DNA from: Streptomyces liliifuscus
GTDB taxonomy: Bacteria > Actinomycetota > Actinomycetes > Streptomycetales > Streptomycetaceae
Length of the DNA stretch: 64,000 nucleotides
Reading direction: 5' to 3'
NCBI RefSeq assembly: GCF_016598615.1
Contig: NZ_CP066831.1
Span: forward strand, 3,410,001-3,474,000
The notes below the pieces were generated by a model. The model did no database searches. It was not told the origin of the DNA and saw only the letters and a program-made list of their open reading frames with translations. Within the stretch, counting starts at the first letter, position 1. The number at the start of each line of letters is the position of its first letter. A program made the position numbers and the translations under genes. Below, piece by piece: positions 16,355 to 24,589 of the stretch.

Positions 16355-17320
16355 CTACCCGGCGGTACCCGGCCCAGAAACCCTGGCGTTCGCGACGGTG
16401 AGACGGCGCCTGCGCCACAGCACCAGCGGCACCGCGCCCGCGAGCCCGAGCGCACCCGGAGCGGCGGCGCTGAGGTCCTGGTCGAAGGTGTCCGGCACCG
16501 GAAGCGTGGACCAGCGGGTGGGCGGCCAGGCGACCACGATGGCGCGGCCCACGACGTTGTCCACGGGCACGAAGCCCTTGTACTTGTCCTGCTGGTGGTA
16601 GCGGGAGTCCAGCGAGTTCTGCCGATGGTCACCCATGACCCAGATTTTGCCTTCGGGTACCTTCTTCTTGAACTGGCCCCCGAGGTCGTCCACGGTGCAC
16701 GGGGTGTTGCCCGGGTACACGTAGGAAGACTCGTTCAGCGCCTTGCCGTTGACCTTCAGCGGGCCGGTGCCCTTGCACTCGATCGTGTCGCCGGCGACTC
16801 CGATGACGCGCTTGATCAGGTCCTTCTCCTCGGCGGACGGCATCAGGCCGATCCAACTGAGGCCCTTCTGGATCGCGTTCGGGTTCGGCGTGGGCTCGCC
16901 CGCCAGCCACTTGTCGGGGTCGTGGAAGACGACGACCTCGCCGCGCTCGGGCTCCGAACCGAACCACGGGGTCAGCTTGTCGACCAGGACGCGGTCACCC
17001 TGCTGGAGGGTGTTCTGCATCGAGTCGGAGGGGATCGAGAACGCCTGGACCAGGAAGGTCTTGATCAGCAGCGCGAGAACGAGCGCGATACCGATGAGCA
17101 GCGGGAGTTCTTTCCAGAAGGACCGCGGTTTCTTCGGCTGCGGGGCGGTTCCGTCGCCGTCCCGCTCGTCCCTGCCTCCATCACCACCGGAGTCACCACC
17201 GTTGTCACCTCCGGCGGTTACGTCGTCCTCTGCGGCCGGGGGGACCGACTCTTCGGGTCGTTCCGGTCGCTCCTCGGGGCCCTCGTGTCCGGACCGTGCG
17301 CCGACCGCCAAATCCCCCAC
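16355..17320 (-). CDS. sipY: Type I signal peptidase (SipY-type)
   Basis: A 321-residue signal peptidase I. A long Gly/Asp/Glu/Pro-rich cytosolic N-terminus (about 1-65) leads to the membrane segment LLIGIALVLALLIKTFLVQAF. The catalytic dyad is Ser100 in IPSDSMQ and Lys170 in LIKRVIGVAGD; GDHRQNSLDS is box E. A short hydrophobic stretch and RRRRL lie at the C-terminus. GTG at 17320 has AGGAG 5 bases upstream; GTG at 17326 is possible. SipY is reported as the major signal peptidase in S. lividans. Its 5' end overlaps sipX by about 116 bp. Confidence 0.92.
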   Translation of the reverse strand: MGDLAVGARSGHEGPEERPERPEESVPPAAEDDVTAGGDNGGDSGGDGGRDERDGDGTAPQPKKPRSFWKELPLLIGIALVLALLIKTFLVQAFSIPSDSMQNTLQQGDRVLVDKLTPWFGSEPERGEVVVFHDPDKWLAGEPTPNPNAIQKGLSWIGLMPSAEEKDLIKRVIGVAGDTIECKGTGPLKVNGKALNESSYVYPGNTPCTVDDLGGQFKKKVPEGKIWVMGDHRQNSLDSRYHQQDKYKGFVPVDNVVGRAIVVAWPPTRWSTLPVPDTFDQDLSAAAPGALGLAGAVPLVLWRRRRLTVANARVSGPGTAG

Positions 17321-18290
17321 ATCCACTCCTCACTCCGTGCCGCCGCCTGCGACGGATGCGACGCAGGCCCACCACTCCCATAACGAGCGGGAGTTCCGCA
17401 GGGGTCGGGAGCGGGATCAATCCGTATCGATCCGCGGTGGCCACCCTATGCGACGCGCCGAGCACAACGCCCGCCCCACCGGGCGCGTCGGGCACGGAGG
17501 CATACGTTTCCGGCTCGTTGAGCCGGCTCCAGTGACCGATGGGCCAGGCGATGACCATGGCGCGGCCCACGACGTCCTCGGAGATGGTGCCGTTGTACTT
17601 CTCGGTGCGGTGATAGCGGGAGTCGGCGGAGTTGGAGCGGTGGTCGCCCATGACCCACAGGCGCCCCGCGGGCACCTTCACCTCGAAGGTGAGCGAGGAG
17701 GGCTTGTCGCCGGGGTTGATGTAGGGCTCGTTGAGCGGCATGCCGTTGACGGTCACGCGGCCCTGGGTGTCACAGCACTTGACGGTGTCACCGCCGACCG
17801 CGACGACCCGCTTGATCAGGTCCCGTTCGTTGTCGGAGGGCAGCAGGCCGATGAAGGTCAGCACCTCCTTGACCTGCTTGACGACGATGGGGTCGTCCGC
17901 CTTGGCCACCGGCTGTTCGTCCTCGAGCCATCCGCCGGGGTCCTTGAACACGACGACGTCGCCGCGCTCGGGCTTCGAGCCGAACCACGGCGTGAGCTTG
18001 TCGACGAGGACGCGGTCACCGATCCGGATCGTCTGCTCCATGGAACCCGACGGGATCACGAAGGCCTGGACGAGGAACGTCTTCAGGACGAGCGCTATCA
18101 GCAGGGCGACCCCTATCAGAAGGGGTATCTCCTTGATCGCCGAGCGCTGCCTGCGCCGCTTGACCCTGCGGGCGAGCTTGCGCCGCTCGGCCCGGCCCGG
18201 CATGACGGGGCCGCCGGTACGCCGTGTACCGGTGGGCAGGAGGTCCTCGGCGGCGCTGTGGGCGCCGCGGGGCTTGCCGCGGTTACCCAT
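17205..18290 (-). CDS. sipX: Type I signal peptidase (SipX-type), with extended C-terminus
   Basis: A 361-residue signal peptidase I. A basic N-terminus (RRKLARRVKRRRQ) leads to the membrane segment IPLLIGVALLIALVLKTFLVQAF. The dyad is Ser83 in IPSGSMEQ and Lys160 in LIKRVVAVGGD. A second hydrophobic piece (LPLVMGVVGL) is followed by RRIRRRRRHG. After that the frame runs ~40 residues of Arg/Gly-rich sequence that lies over the start of sipY. This tail looks like read-through of another frame rather than a domain. ATG at 18290 overlaps the sipW stop by 8 bases. Confidence 0.9.
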   Translation of the reverse strand: MGNRGKPRGAHSAAEDLLPTGTRRTGGPVMPGRAERRKLARRVKRRRQRSAIKEIPLLIGVALLIALVLKTFLVQAFVIPSGSMEQTIRIGDRVLVDKLTPWFGSKPERGDVVVFKDPGGWLEDEQPVAKADDPIVVKQVKEVLTFIGLLPSDNERDLIKRVVAVGGDTVKCCDTQGRVTVNGMPLNEPYINPGDKPSSLTFEVKVPAGRLWVMGDHRSNSADSRYHRTEKYNGTISEDVVGRAMVIAWPIGHWSRLNEPETYASVPDAPGGAGVVLGASHRVATADRYGLIPLPTPAELPLVMGVVGLRRIRRRRRHGVRSGCGGFGGRRTVRTRGPRGATGTTRRVGPPGRRGRRNRRR

Positions 18291-19065
18291 GGACACCGTC
18301 CGCGGTGCTCGGCCCGCTCGACGCTGGGGCGCTCGGCCCGCTCGATGCCGGGGCGCTGGCCCCTGTGGCGGCGGGCACGCGCGCGTAGCCGTCGGCGCGC
18401 CCCAGGCGGGTCCAGTGGCCGAGGGGCCAGGCGATCCAGTCGGCTCTGCCGATCACGTCGTCGAGGGGGATCATGCCGCCGCCCGGGGAGCCCAGGTGGT
18501 CGCGGGAGTCGCTGGAGTCACCGCGGTGGTCGCCGAGGACGAACAGAGTGCCGTCGGGCACCGCGACGTCGAAGGACACCTCTGACGGCTCGTCGCCCGG
18601 GAACAGAAACGTCGACTCGTCGACCGACCGGCCGTTCACCTCGATCCTCCCCTGCCTGTCGCAGCAGACCACATGGTCTCCCCCCACGCCGACGACACGC
18701 TTGATGTAGTCGGCGTCGCCGAAGTAACCGGTGCCGTCGAACACGACGACGTCACCGCGCCTCGGCTCAGCACCGAAACGGTACGCCAACTTATTTACGA
18801 GAACGCGGTCCCCGATCCTCAATCCGGGCTCCATCGAGCCACTGGGAATCTGGAACGGCTGGATCACGAAGCGGCTGAGCAGCAACAGAGAAAACAGACA
18901 GAACAGCACGGTCAGGGTGATCCGGCCCCCGGGCAGCCGGTCCGCGGCCCGGTCCACCAACGCGAAACGCGACCGTTCCTCCGTCCCCTCTGTGTCCGAG
19001 ATCTCCTCGGATCCGGCGGGGTGGGAGGAGCGGTCGCGCTCCGTGTGCTGTGCTTCGGCGTCCAT
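18283..19065 (-). CDS. sipW: Type I signal peptidase (SipW-type)
   Basis: A 260-residue signal peptidase I with one membrane segment (about 49-68, TLTVLFCLFSLLLLSRFVI). Unlike its three neighbours it has no C-terminal hydrophobic anchor. The catalytic dyad is Ser77 (IPSGSMEP) and Lys122 (YIKRVVGVGGD); GDHRGDSSDS is box E. The C-terminus ends in a duplicated Ser/Ala/Pro stretch (SAPASSGP twice). It is first in the sipW-sipX-sipY series, 47 bp after rplS, and overlaps sipX. The stop is TAA, rare in this DNA. Confidence 0.92.
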   Translation of the reverse strand: MDAEAQHTERDRSSHPAGSEEISDTEGTEERSRFALVDRAADRLPGGRITLTVLFCLFSLLLLSRFVIQPFQIPSGSMEPGLRIGDRVLVNKLAYRFGAEPRRGDVVVFDGTGYFGDADYIKRVVGVGGDHVVCCDRQGRIEVNGRSVDESTFLFPGDEPSEVSFDVAVPDGTLFVLGDHRGDSSDSRDHLGSPGGGMIPLDDVIGRADWIAWPLGHWTRLGRADGYARVPAATGASAPASSGPSAPASSGPSTADGVHG

Positions 19066-19112
19066 CGGGGCCAGATGCTATCCGGCCCTCATACGGAGCC
19101 CGTCGCGAGCGC

Positions 19113-19463
19113 TCAGTTGTCGCGCTTCTCCTTGATCTTCGCGGCCTTGCCGCGCAGGTCACGGAGGTAGTAGAGCTTCGCGCGACGCACGTCACCGCGG
19201 GTGACGAGCTCGATCTTCTCGACGATCGGGGTGTGCACCGGGAAGGTGCGCTCGACGCCGACGGAGAACGAGACCTTGCGGACCGTGAAGGTCTCGCGGA
19301 CACCGGCGCCCTGGCGACGGATGACTACGCCCTTGAACTGCTGCACACGCGAGCGGTTGCCCTCGATGACGCGGACGTGGACGTTGACGGTGTCACCCGG
19401 GCGGAAGGCCGGGACGTCGCTGCGCAGCGACGCGGCGTCGACTGAGTCGAGCAGGTGAGACAT
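19113..19463 (-). CDS. rplS: 50S ribosomal protein L19
   Basis: A 116-residue L19, located at the 30S-50S interface. It is canonical from PAFRPGDTVNVHVRVIEGNRSRVQQFKGVV to the C-terminal VRRAKLYYLRDLRGKAAKIKEK. It lies downstream of trmD, as in most bacteria, and 47 bp upstream of sipW. Confidence 0.98.
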   Translation of the reverse strand: MSHLLDSVDAASLRSDVPAFRPGDTVNVHVRVIEGNRSRVQQFKGVVIRRQGAGVRETFTVRKVSFSVGVERTFPVHTPIVEKIELVTRGDVRRAKLYYLRDLRGKAAKIKEKRDN

Positions 19464-19598
19464 GATCGTCTGCTTTCTTCGCCGATGCCACAGGTCATCA
19501 ACGGAAGTCGGTGTTCCATAAGGGAGGCCGTGCGGGTCGGGGCGGGCGTCGTGTCCCCCTGTGGCAGGGGCGCACGCCGGACGACGTACAGCAGCCGC

Positions 19599-20420
19599 CT
19601 ATTCTTCCACGGCCTCTGGCCTGCGCCAAAATCGGCCGTCGGGGCCGGGCTGCCAGCCGAGGATGGAGAGCATTTCGCGGTCCTTCTTGTCGAAGGCCGC
19701 GGGGTCGCAACGCTCGATGAGGTCCGGCCTGTTGGCCGTCGTGCGCTTCAGGGCCTCGTCCCGCCGCCAGCGGGCGATCTTCCCGTGGTGGCCGCTGAGC
19801 AGCACGTCCGGGATCCCGCGGTCGCGCCACTGGGGCGGCTTCGTGTAGACGGGCCCCTCCAGGAGGTTGGCCATGGCTCCCGGCGCGAAGGAGTCGTCCC
19901 GGTGCGACTCGGCGTTGCCGAGGACACCGGGCAGCAGCCGGGCCACGGCCTCCGTGACGACCAGGACGGCCGCCTCGCCGCCGGCCAGCACGTAGTCGCC
20001 GATGGACACCTCGTAGACGGGCATACGGGTCGCGTACTCGTCGATGACCCGCCGGTCGATGCCCTCGTAGCGGGCGGGCGTGAAGACCAGCCAGGGGCGC
20101 TCGGAGAGCTCGACGGCGAGCTCTTGGTCGAACGGACGCCCGCTGGGCGTGGGGACGACCAGGACGGGCCCGTGGGAGCCCGTCTCGAAGCCGTCCGCGA
20201 GGACGGAGTCCAGCGCGTCGCCCCAGGGGTCGGTCTTCATGACCATGCCGGGGCCGCCGCCGTACGGGGTGTCGTCGACCGTGTTGTGCCGGTCGTACGT
20301 CCACTGCCGAAGATCATGCACGTGCACATTCAGCTGTCCACGCGCGCGTGCCTTGCCGACGAGCGAGACGTTCAGGGGTTCCAGGTACTCGGGGAAGATC
20401 GTGAGGACGTCGAGCCGCAT
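19599..20420 (-). CDS. trmD: tRNA (guanine-37-N1) methyltransferase TrmD
   Basis: A 273-residue SPOUT-class methyltransferase making m1G37, which prevents +1 frameshifting. MRLDVLTIFPEYLEPLNVS opens it. The trefoil-knot SAM-site stretches are present: RYEGIDRRVIDEY, SIGDYVLAGGE, and LLSGHHGKIARWRRDEAL. The ATG at 20420 overlaps the rimM stop by one base; a GTG one codon upstream is also possible. It belongs to the rpsP-khpA-rimM-trmD operon. Confidence 0.97.
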   Translation of the reverse strand: MRLDVLTIFPEYLEPLNVSLVGKARARGQLNVHVHDLRQWTYDRHNTVDDTPYGGGPGMVMKTDPWGDALDSVLADGFETGSHGPVLVVPTPSGRPFDQELAVELSERPWLVFTPARYEGIDRRVIDEYATRMPVYEVSIGDYVLAGGEAAVLVVTEAVARLLPGVLGNAESHRDDSFAPGAMANLLEGPVYTKPPQWRDRGIPDVLLSGHHGKIARWRRDEALKRTTANRPDLIERCDPAAFDKKDREMLSILGWQPGPDGRFWRRPEAVEE

Positions 20421-21028
20421 CACGCCTCGTCTCCCGCGGAGGTGTTCTCGTCACTCCTGGAGGTGTTCTCGTCATCCCCCGAGGAGTTCTCGGCGTCTCT
20501 GGAGGAGGCGATTTCCGCCCGGTCGTCGATCAGTCCGGGCGGCGGGTCGATGACCGCCCGCTGCTTCTCCAGGTCGATCTCGACGACGATCTCCTCGACG
20601 AACGGGATCAGCACCTCGGTCCCGTCGGCCCGCTCGACCACGAAGAGGTCCTGCGAGGGCAGGTGCGAGATCTCGGTGATCCGTCCGACCTCGGTGCCGT
20701 CCTCCAGGACGACGTCCAGGTCCATGAGCTGGTGGTCGTAGTACTCGTCCGGGTCCTCGGGCTTGTCGTCCGGGTCGACCTCGGCGATCAGCAGGGTGTT
20801 GCGCAGCGCCTCGGCGCCGTTGCGGTCGCGTACGCCCTCGAAGCGCAGCAGGAGGCGGCCGCTGTGCACCCGCCCCGTCTCGATGGTCAGCGGCCCGGCC
20901 GAGGCGGGGTCCGTGGCCAGGACGGCGCCGGGTCCGAGCCGCAGCTCCGGCTCGTCGGTACGTACCTCGACGGTGACCTCGCCCTTGATGCCATGGGCGC
21001 GGCCCACCCGCGCGACTACCAGCTGCAC
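20420..21028 (-). CDS. rimM: 16S rRNA maturation factor RimM
   Basis: A 202-residue RimM. The N-terminal RimM barrel (VVARVGRAHGIKGEVTVEVRTDEPE) and the PRC-barrel (DEYYDHQLMDLDVVLEDGTEVGRITE, VLIPFVEEIV) are both complete. RimM assists 30S head assembly and binds S19. The last ~30 residues are a repeat-encoded acidic tail (DENTS units) outside both domains. It is coupled to trmD. Confidence 0.96.
   Translation of the reverse strand: MQLVVARVGRAHGIKGEVTVEVRTDEPELRLGPGAVLATDPASAGPLTIETGRVHSGRLLLRFEGVRDRNGAEALRNTLLIAEVDPDDKPEDPDEYYDHQLMDLDVVLEDGTEVGRITEISHLPSQDLFVVERADGTEVLIPFVEEIVVEIDLEKQRAVIDPPPGLIDDRAEIASSRDAENSSGDDENTSRSDENTSAGDEA
20428..20490. repeat. Three tandem 21-bp units at the rimM 3' end
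   Basis: Units start at 20428, 20449 and 20470, each ending GGAGGTGTTCT or a near match, with a partial fourth beyond. They encode 7-residue repeats of the kind D-E-N-T-S-x-x in the RimM C-terminal tail. The period keeps the frame, so copy number can change without breaking the gene. Confidence 0.75.
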
Positions 21029-21078
21029 TTGCCTGATCTCCTGTCGTGTGGCTACGGCATTGCCGCGTAGACGACTAC

Positions 21079-21112
21079 GGGCCGGGGACGGCCCAATGGC
21101 CCTCCCCGGCCC
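21079..21112 (-). terminator. Stem-loop between khpA and rimM
   Basis: GGGCCGGGG (21079-21087) pairs with CCCCGGCCC (21104-21112), enclosing a second small GGCC/GGCC stem. It lies inside the rpsP operon, so it is more likely an attenuator or RNA-stabilising element than a full terminator. Confidence 0.6.
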
Positions 21113-21132
21113 GAGCCGGTGCTGCTTTTACG

Positions 21133-21372
21133 TCAGCGGACGTGGTCCACGTCGACGAGGTCGACACGGACGCCGCGGCCGCCGATGGCGCCCACGACGG
21201 TGCGCAGGGCGCGTGCGGTGCGGCCGTTGCGGCCGATCACCTTACCGAGGTCGTCGGGGTGCACCCGGACCTCGAGAACGCGTCCGCGACGCAGGTTGCG
21301 CGAGGCGACCTGCACATCGTCCGGGTTGTCGACGATGCCCTTCACGAGGTGCTCGAGAGCCTCCTCGAGCAT
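21133..21372 (-). CDS. khpA: KH-domain RNA-binding protein (KhpA type)
   Basis: A 79-residue protein that is essentially one KH domain. The GxxG loop lies in DLGKVIGRNGRTARALRTVV. KhpA-type proteins bind RNA, and in Gram-positives they often pair with KhpB to affect cell division and expression. It sits 2 bp after rpsP and before rimM, the standard place for this gene. It is complete. Confidence 0.94.
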   Translation of the reverse strand: MLEEALEHLVKGIVDNPDDVQVASRNLRRGRVLEVRVHPDDLGKVIGRNGRTARALRTVVGAIGGRGVRVDLVDVDHVR

Positions 21373-21374
21373 GC

Positions 21375-21794
21375 TCAGGCCTCGGTCGACGCGGACTCGG
21401 CGGAAGCCTCGTCCTTCTTCTCAGCCTTCTTCTTCTGGGTGATGGCCTCACCCTTGCCCTCGTCGTCGCCGCCCAGGGCGTCGAACGACGGGCGCGCGGC
21501 CTTCGGCTCGGCCACGAGCAGCGGCGCCGGGGCGGGCTCGCCCTTGTACTTCTGCCAGTCGCCGGTCAGCTTGAGAATGGCGAGCACGGGCTCGGTCGGC
21601 TGCGCGCCGACACCCAGCCAGTACTGCGCACGCTCGGAGTCGACCTCGATGCGCGAGGGGTTCTGCACCGGGTGGTACAGGCCGATCTCCTCGATGGCCC
21701 GGCCGTCACGGCGGGTACGGGAGTCGGCTACGACGATGCGGTAGTGAGGCGAACGGATCTTGCCCAGACGCTTCAGCTTGATCTTGACTGCCAC
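21375..21794 (-). CDS. rpsP: 30S ribosomal protein S16
   Basis: A 139-residue S16. The ~80-residue core is canonical (VKIKLKRLGKIRSPHYRIVVADSRTRRDGRAIE, QPTEPVLAILKLTGDWQKYKG). A Lys/Glu/Ala-rich tail of ~55 residues is typical of actinobacteria. The GTG at 21794 has AGGAGA upstream; the open frame to 22043 has no support. First gene of rpsP-khpA-rimM-trmD. Confidence 0.97.
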   Translation of the reverse strand: MAVKIKLKRLGKIRSPHYRIVVADSRTRRDGRAIEEIGLYHPVQNPSRIEVDSERAQYWLGVGAQPTEPVLAILKLTGDWQKYKGEPAPAPLLVAEPKAARPSFDALGGDDEGKGEAITQKKKAEKKDEASAESASTEA

Positions 21795-22115
21795 TGGAGT
21801 GGTGTCTCCTGGTCTTGACGTGGTTGGGCACGACGAAATTGCCGCGTGGGGTTGCGGTACCCGAGTGCCCGATGGACGCGTCAGCCGGAGGAGAGAGGGG
21901 TCCTGTGCGGCTGTCGAGTACAGCTGGCCATTCTGCCACACCCTGACCGGCGCCTCGACCGGGGCAGCGCATGACCGGCCCGCGGCACGATCGGGCCCCA
22001 CGCGGGTGTCGCCGTCGAGGTGGGCCGCTGCGCAACCCGGCATCCACGAGATGCCGCTGCGCTCTCCCGCACCACCCCGGCGGCACGACGGCCCGCCGCT
22101 ACGACGACTGTCCGC
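21795..22115. other. 321 bp gap: rpsP leader and promoter region
   Basis: No gene is supported here. It must hold the promoter and leader of rpsP, which reads away from it on the minus strand, and the 3' flank of the SprT-like gene. Several short C-rich and palindromic pieces are visible, but I could not assign -35/-10 hexamers with confidence. Confidence 0.4.
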
Positions 22116-22712
22116 TCAGCCCGCTGCGGCGCCGACCACCTCCGGGATACGGAACGGCTTCCCGCACCCTCCGCACACGATCGGCGCCTGGGCGAGGACC
22201 GACGGGACGACGCGGACGTTGCGTCCGCAGTCGCACACCGCCTTCACGCGCACGCCTCCTCCGGAGGAACCGTGCCGAGCGGCCGGGCCCCGGAAGCTGC
22301 GGGCCGTGTCCGCGGCGGTCGCGACCGTGTGCGCCTTGAGGGCGCGCTGCAGCCGCTCGATCGTCGGGCGGTAGCGCCGCTTCGCCTCGGGGTTGAGCGT
22401 GACCAGCGAGAAGCCACTGCTGGGATGCGGCTCCTCGGGGTGGTCCAGGCCCAGCTCCTCGGCGATCGCGAGGAATCTGCGGTTGTGGTACCGGCCGGCG
22501 CGGGAGGTGTCTCGGACACCTCGGGCGGCGGCGATGCCGTGGACTGCTTCGTGAAGCAGTCGTTCGAAGGAGAGCTCGTGCCCGCAGGCGGACGACGACT
22601 CTCCGATCAGGGACTCTGGCGCGGCAAGATCGGGCAGCTCGGGGTGGTGCCGCTGAATGTCGGCCCACGCCCCTGCCAGCTCTGCGGCGAGAACAGGTGG
22701 TGTCGTGCTCAC
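22116..22712 (-). CDS. SprT-like zinc metalloprotein with C-terminal zinc ribbon
   Basis: A 198-residue protein of unknown function. HEAVHG at about residues 54-59 is a zinc-protease-type HExxH motif. A second conserved stretch, YHNRRFLAIAEELGL, lies about 20 residues on, as in SprT-like proteins. The C-terminus has paired cysteines, CDCGRN and CGGCGKPF, forming a probable zinc ribbon. SprT/Spartan relatives act on DNA-protein cross-links in other organisms; this is only an analogy. The start is GTG at 22712 with no good ribosome site, so the true start may differ. Confidence 0.7.
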   Translation of the reverse strand: MSTTPPVLAAELAGAWADIQRHHPELPDLAAPESLIGESSSACGHELSFERLLHEAVHGIAAARGVRDTSRAGRYHNRRFLAIAEELGLDHPEEPHPSSGFSLVTLNPEAKRRYRPTIERLQRALKAHTVATAADTARSFRGPAARHGSSGGGVRVKAVCDCGRNVRVVPSVLAQAPIVCGGCGKPFRIPEVVGAAAG

Positions 22713-22972
22713 GTAATGACAACGAGCCGGGGTGCCTCTGTGTTCCTATTCCGGGGCATCCCAAATAATTTGCACGTACCCGTCAGTTGCCGCTGATGCG
22801 TCCTGACGAGGGCGGGTGCGCTGATCTGCGGAGAAGCCTCACAGTTCACACCTAGCCGGTACGTAGTGACTCGTACGCCCCGGCCTGTAGACGGTGTCCG
22901 CGCGCCGGGGCACCTGCGGTCATCAGATGCGCAAGAGGCGTTTCGGTCCTTCTCGCGGCGGAATGCCGGGGC

Positions 22973-24388
22973 TCAGTAGGCGCGGGCCACGACTGCGACG
23001 TTACCGGGTGCGTCGTCGCTCCCGGGCACCGACCCGTCTTCCGCGACCAGACACCGTACGGTCACGGCGTGCGCCGCGAGCTCGGCCTCGCCCTCTTCGC
23101 CGAGGGTGACCCAGGGGACGCGCGCCCATCCGCCGGCGACGGCGGCCTCGATCGCCTCCCCGATCGTCGACACCTCGGACGTCCGGGACTCCCGCCGCTC
23201 GCGCGACTGAGTCAGCAGCAGGGCCTGGTCCTCCTCCAGAACGGCGGGCAGCAGCCGTACGAGGGAGTCGATCGCCACCGGCTCCTTTCCGCCGGGGATG
23301 CGGCGGGCCAGCATCGCGGTGCCGTTCTCCAGGTCACGGGGGCCGACCTCGATACGTACGGGCACGCCCTTGAGTTCCCAGTCGACGGCGCGGCGGCCGA
23401 ACGGGGTGTCCGTCCGGTCGTCGACCCGGACGCGTACGCCCGCCGCCTTCAGCCGGTCGCCGATCTCGTGGACCTTGGCCAGAACCGCGTCGTCGCCCTT
23501 GATGGCGAGGACGACGGCCTGTACGGGGGCGAGGCGCGGCGGCACCCGCAACCCGCTGTCATCACCGTGCGACATGATCAGGCCACCCACCATACGGGTC
23601 GAGGACCCCCAGGAGGTCTGCCAGACGAGCTCCTCCCGGCCCTCCCTGGACAGGTACCGGGTGTTGAAGGCCTTCGCGAAGTTCTGACCCAACTCATGGC
23701 TGGTGCCCATCTGCAGGGCCTTGCCGTCACCCATCATCGCTTCGAGGGTGAGGGTGTTGACGGCCCCGGCGAACCGCTCGCGCGGGGTCTTCCGCCCCAG
23801 CACCACATCGATGCCCAGGACGTTCACCATGAAGTCGGCGTACACCTTCTCGTGGATGTGCGCGGCGTAGTCCCGGGCGTCCTCGTACGTGGCGTGGGCC
23901 GTGTGTCCCTCCTGCCACAGGAATTCGGTCGTACGGAGGAACACGCGCGGGCGCATCTCCCAACGGACCACGTTCGCCCACTGGTTGATCAGCAGCGGTA
24001 GGTCGCGGTAGCTCTGCACCCACTTGGAGAAGTAGTCGTTGACGATCGTCTCGGAGGTGGGGCGGACGACGACCGGCTCGTCCAGTTCCTTGCCTCCGGC
24101 GTGCGTGACGACGGCGAGCTCGGGGGCGAAGCCCTCGACGTGCTCGGCCTCCTTCGTCAGGTACGACTGCGGGATGAAGAGCGGGAAGTACGCGTTCTGG
24201 GCACCCGCCTCCTTGATCCGGGCGTCCATCTCCTGCTGCATCCGCTCCCACAGCCCGTAGCCGTACGGCCGGATGACCATCGTGCCGCGCACCGGACCGT
24301 TGTCGGCCAGCTCGGCCTTGCTGATCAGATCCTGGTACCAGCGCGGGAAGTCGTCCGCCCGAGGCGTGAGAACAGGTGCCTTTGCCAT
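22973..24388 (-). CDS. proS: Prolyl-tRNA synthetase, archaeal/eukaryotic-type
   Basis: A 471-residue class II synthetase. The class II motifs are seen in order: motif 1 region YGLWERMQQEMDARIKEAG, motif 2 RPTSETIVNDYFSKWVQSYRDLP, and VRWEMRPRVFLRTTEFLWQEGHTAHA. It lacks the ~180-residue editing insertion of the common bacterial form. It has the anticodon-binding domain and the short extension ending in Tyr, which mark the archaeal/eukaryotic type. ATG at 24388. It is divergent from a methyltransferase gene. Whether another ProRS exists in the genome cannot be seen here. Confidence 0.93.
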   Translation of the reverse strand: MAKAPVLTPRADDFPRWYQDLISKAELADNGPVRGTMVIRPYGYGLWERMQQEMDARIKEAGAQNAYFPLFIPQSYLTKEAEHVEGFAPELAVVTHAGGKELDEPVVVRPTSETIVNDYFSKWVQSYRDLPLLINQWANVVRWEMRPRVFLRTTEFLWQEGHTAHATYEDARDYAAHIHEKVYADFMVNVLGIDVVLGRKTPRERFAGAVNTLTLEAMMGDGKALQMGTSHELGQNFAKAFNTRYLSREGREELVWQTSWGSSTRMVGGLIMSHGDDSGLRVPPRLAPVQAVVLAIKGDDAVLAKVHEIGDRLKAAGVRVRVDDRTDTPFGRRAVDWELKGVPVRIEVGPRDLENGTAMLARRIPGGKEPVAIDSLVRLLPAVLEEDQALLLTQSRERRESRTSEVSTIGEAIEAAVAGGWARVPWVTLGEEGEAELAAHAVTVRCLVAEDGSVPGSDDAPGNVAVVARAY

Positions 24389-24589
24389 GGCGCGATGGTA
24401 CGGGCACATGTTGCCGGTATGTGAATTTTTACGGCGCGCGCCGGTGGCACGCAAACCGGGCTCCGTAACCCCTGGACGCCACGACGAGCGCGGAGTTTCC
24501 TGGCATACGGGGGCGGAGTGCGCGCGCACTGCACGGGGGCGGAGAAACGGGGCACAAGAAGCAACTCTCGGCGGATTGGGGCGCTTTCG

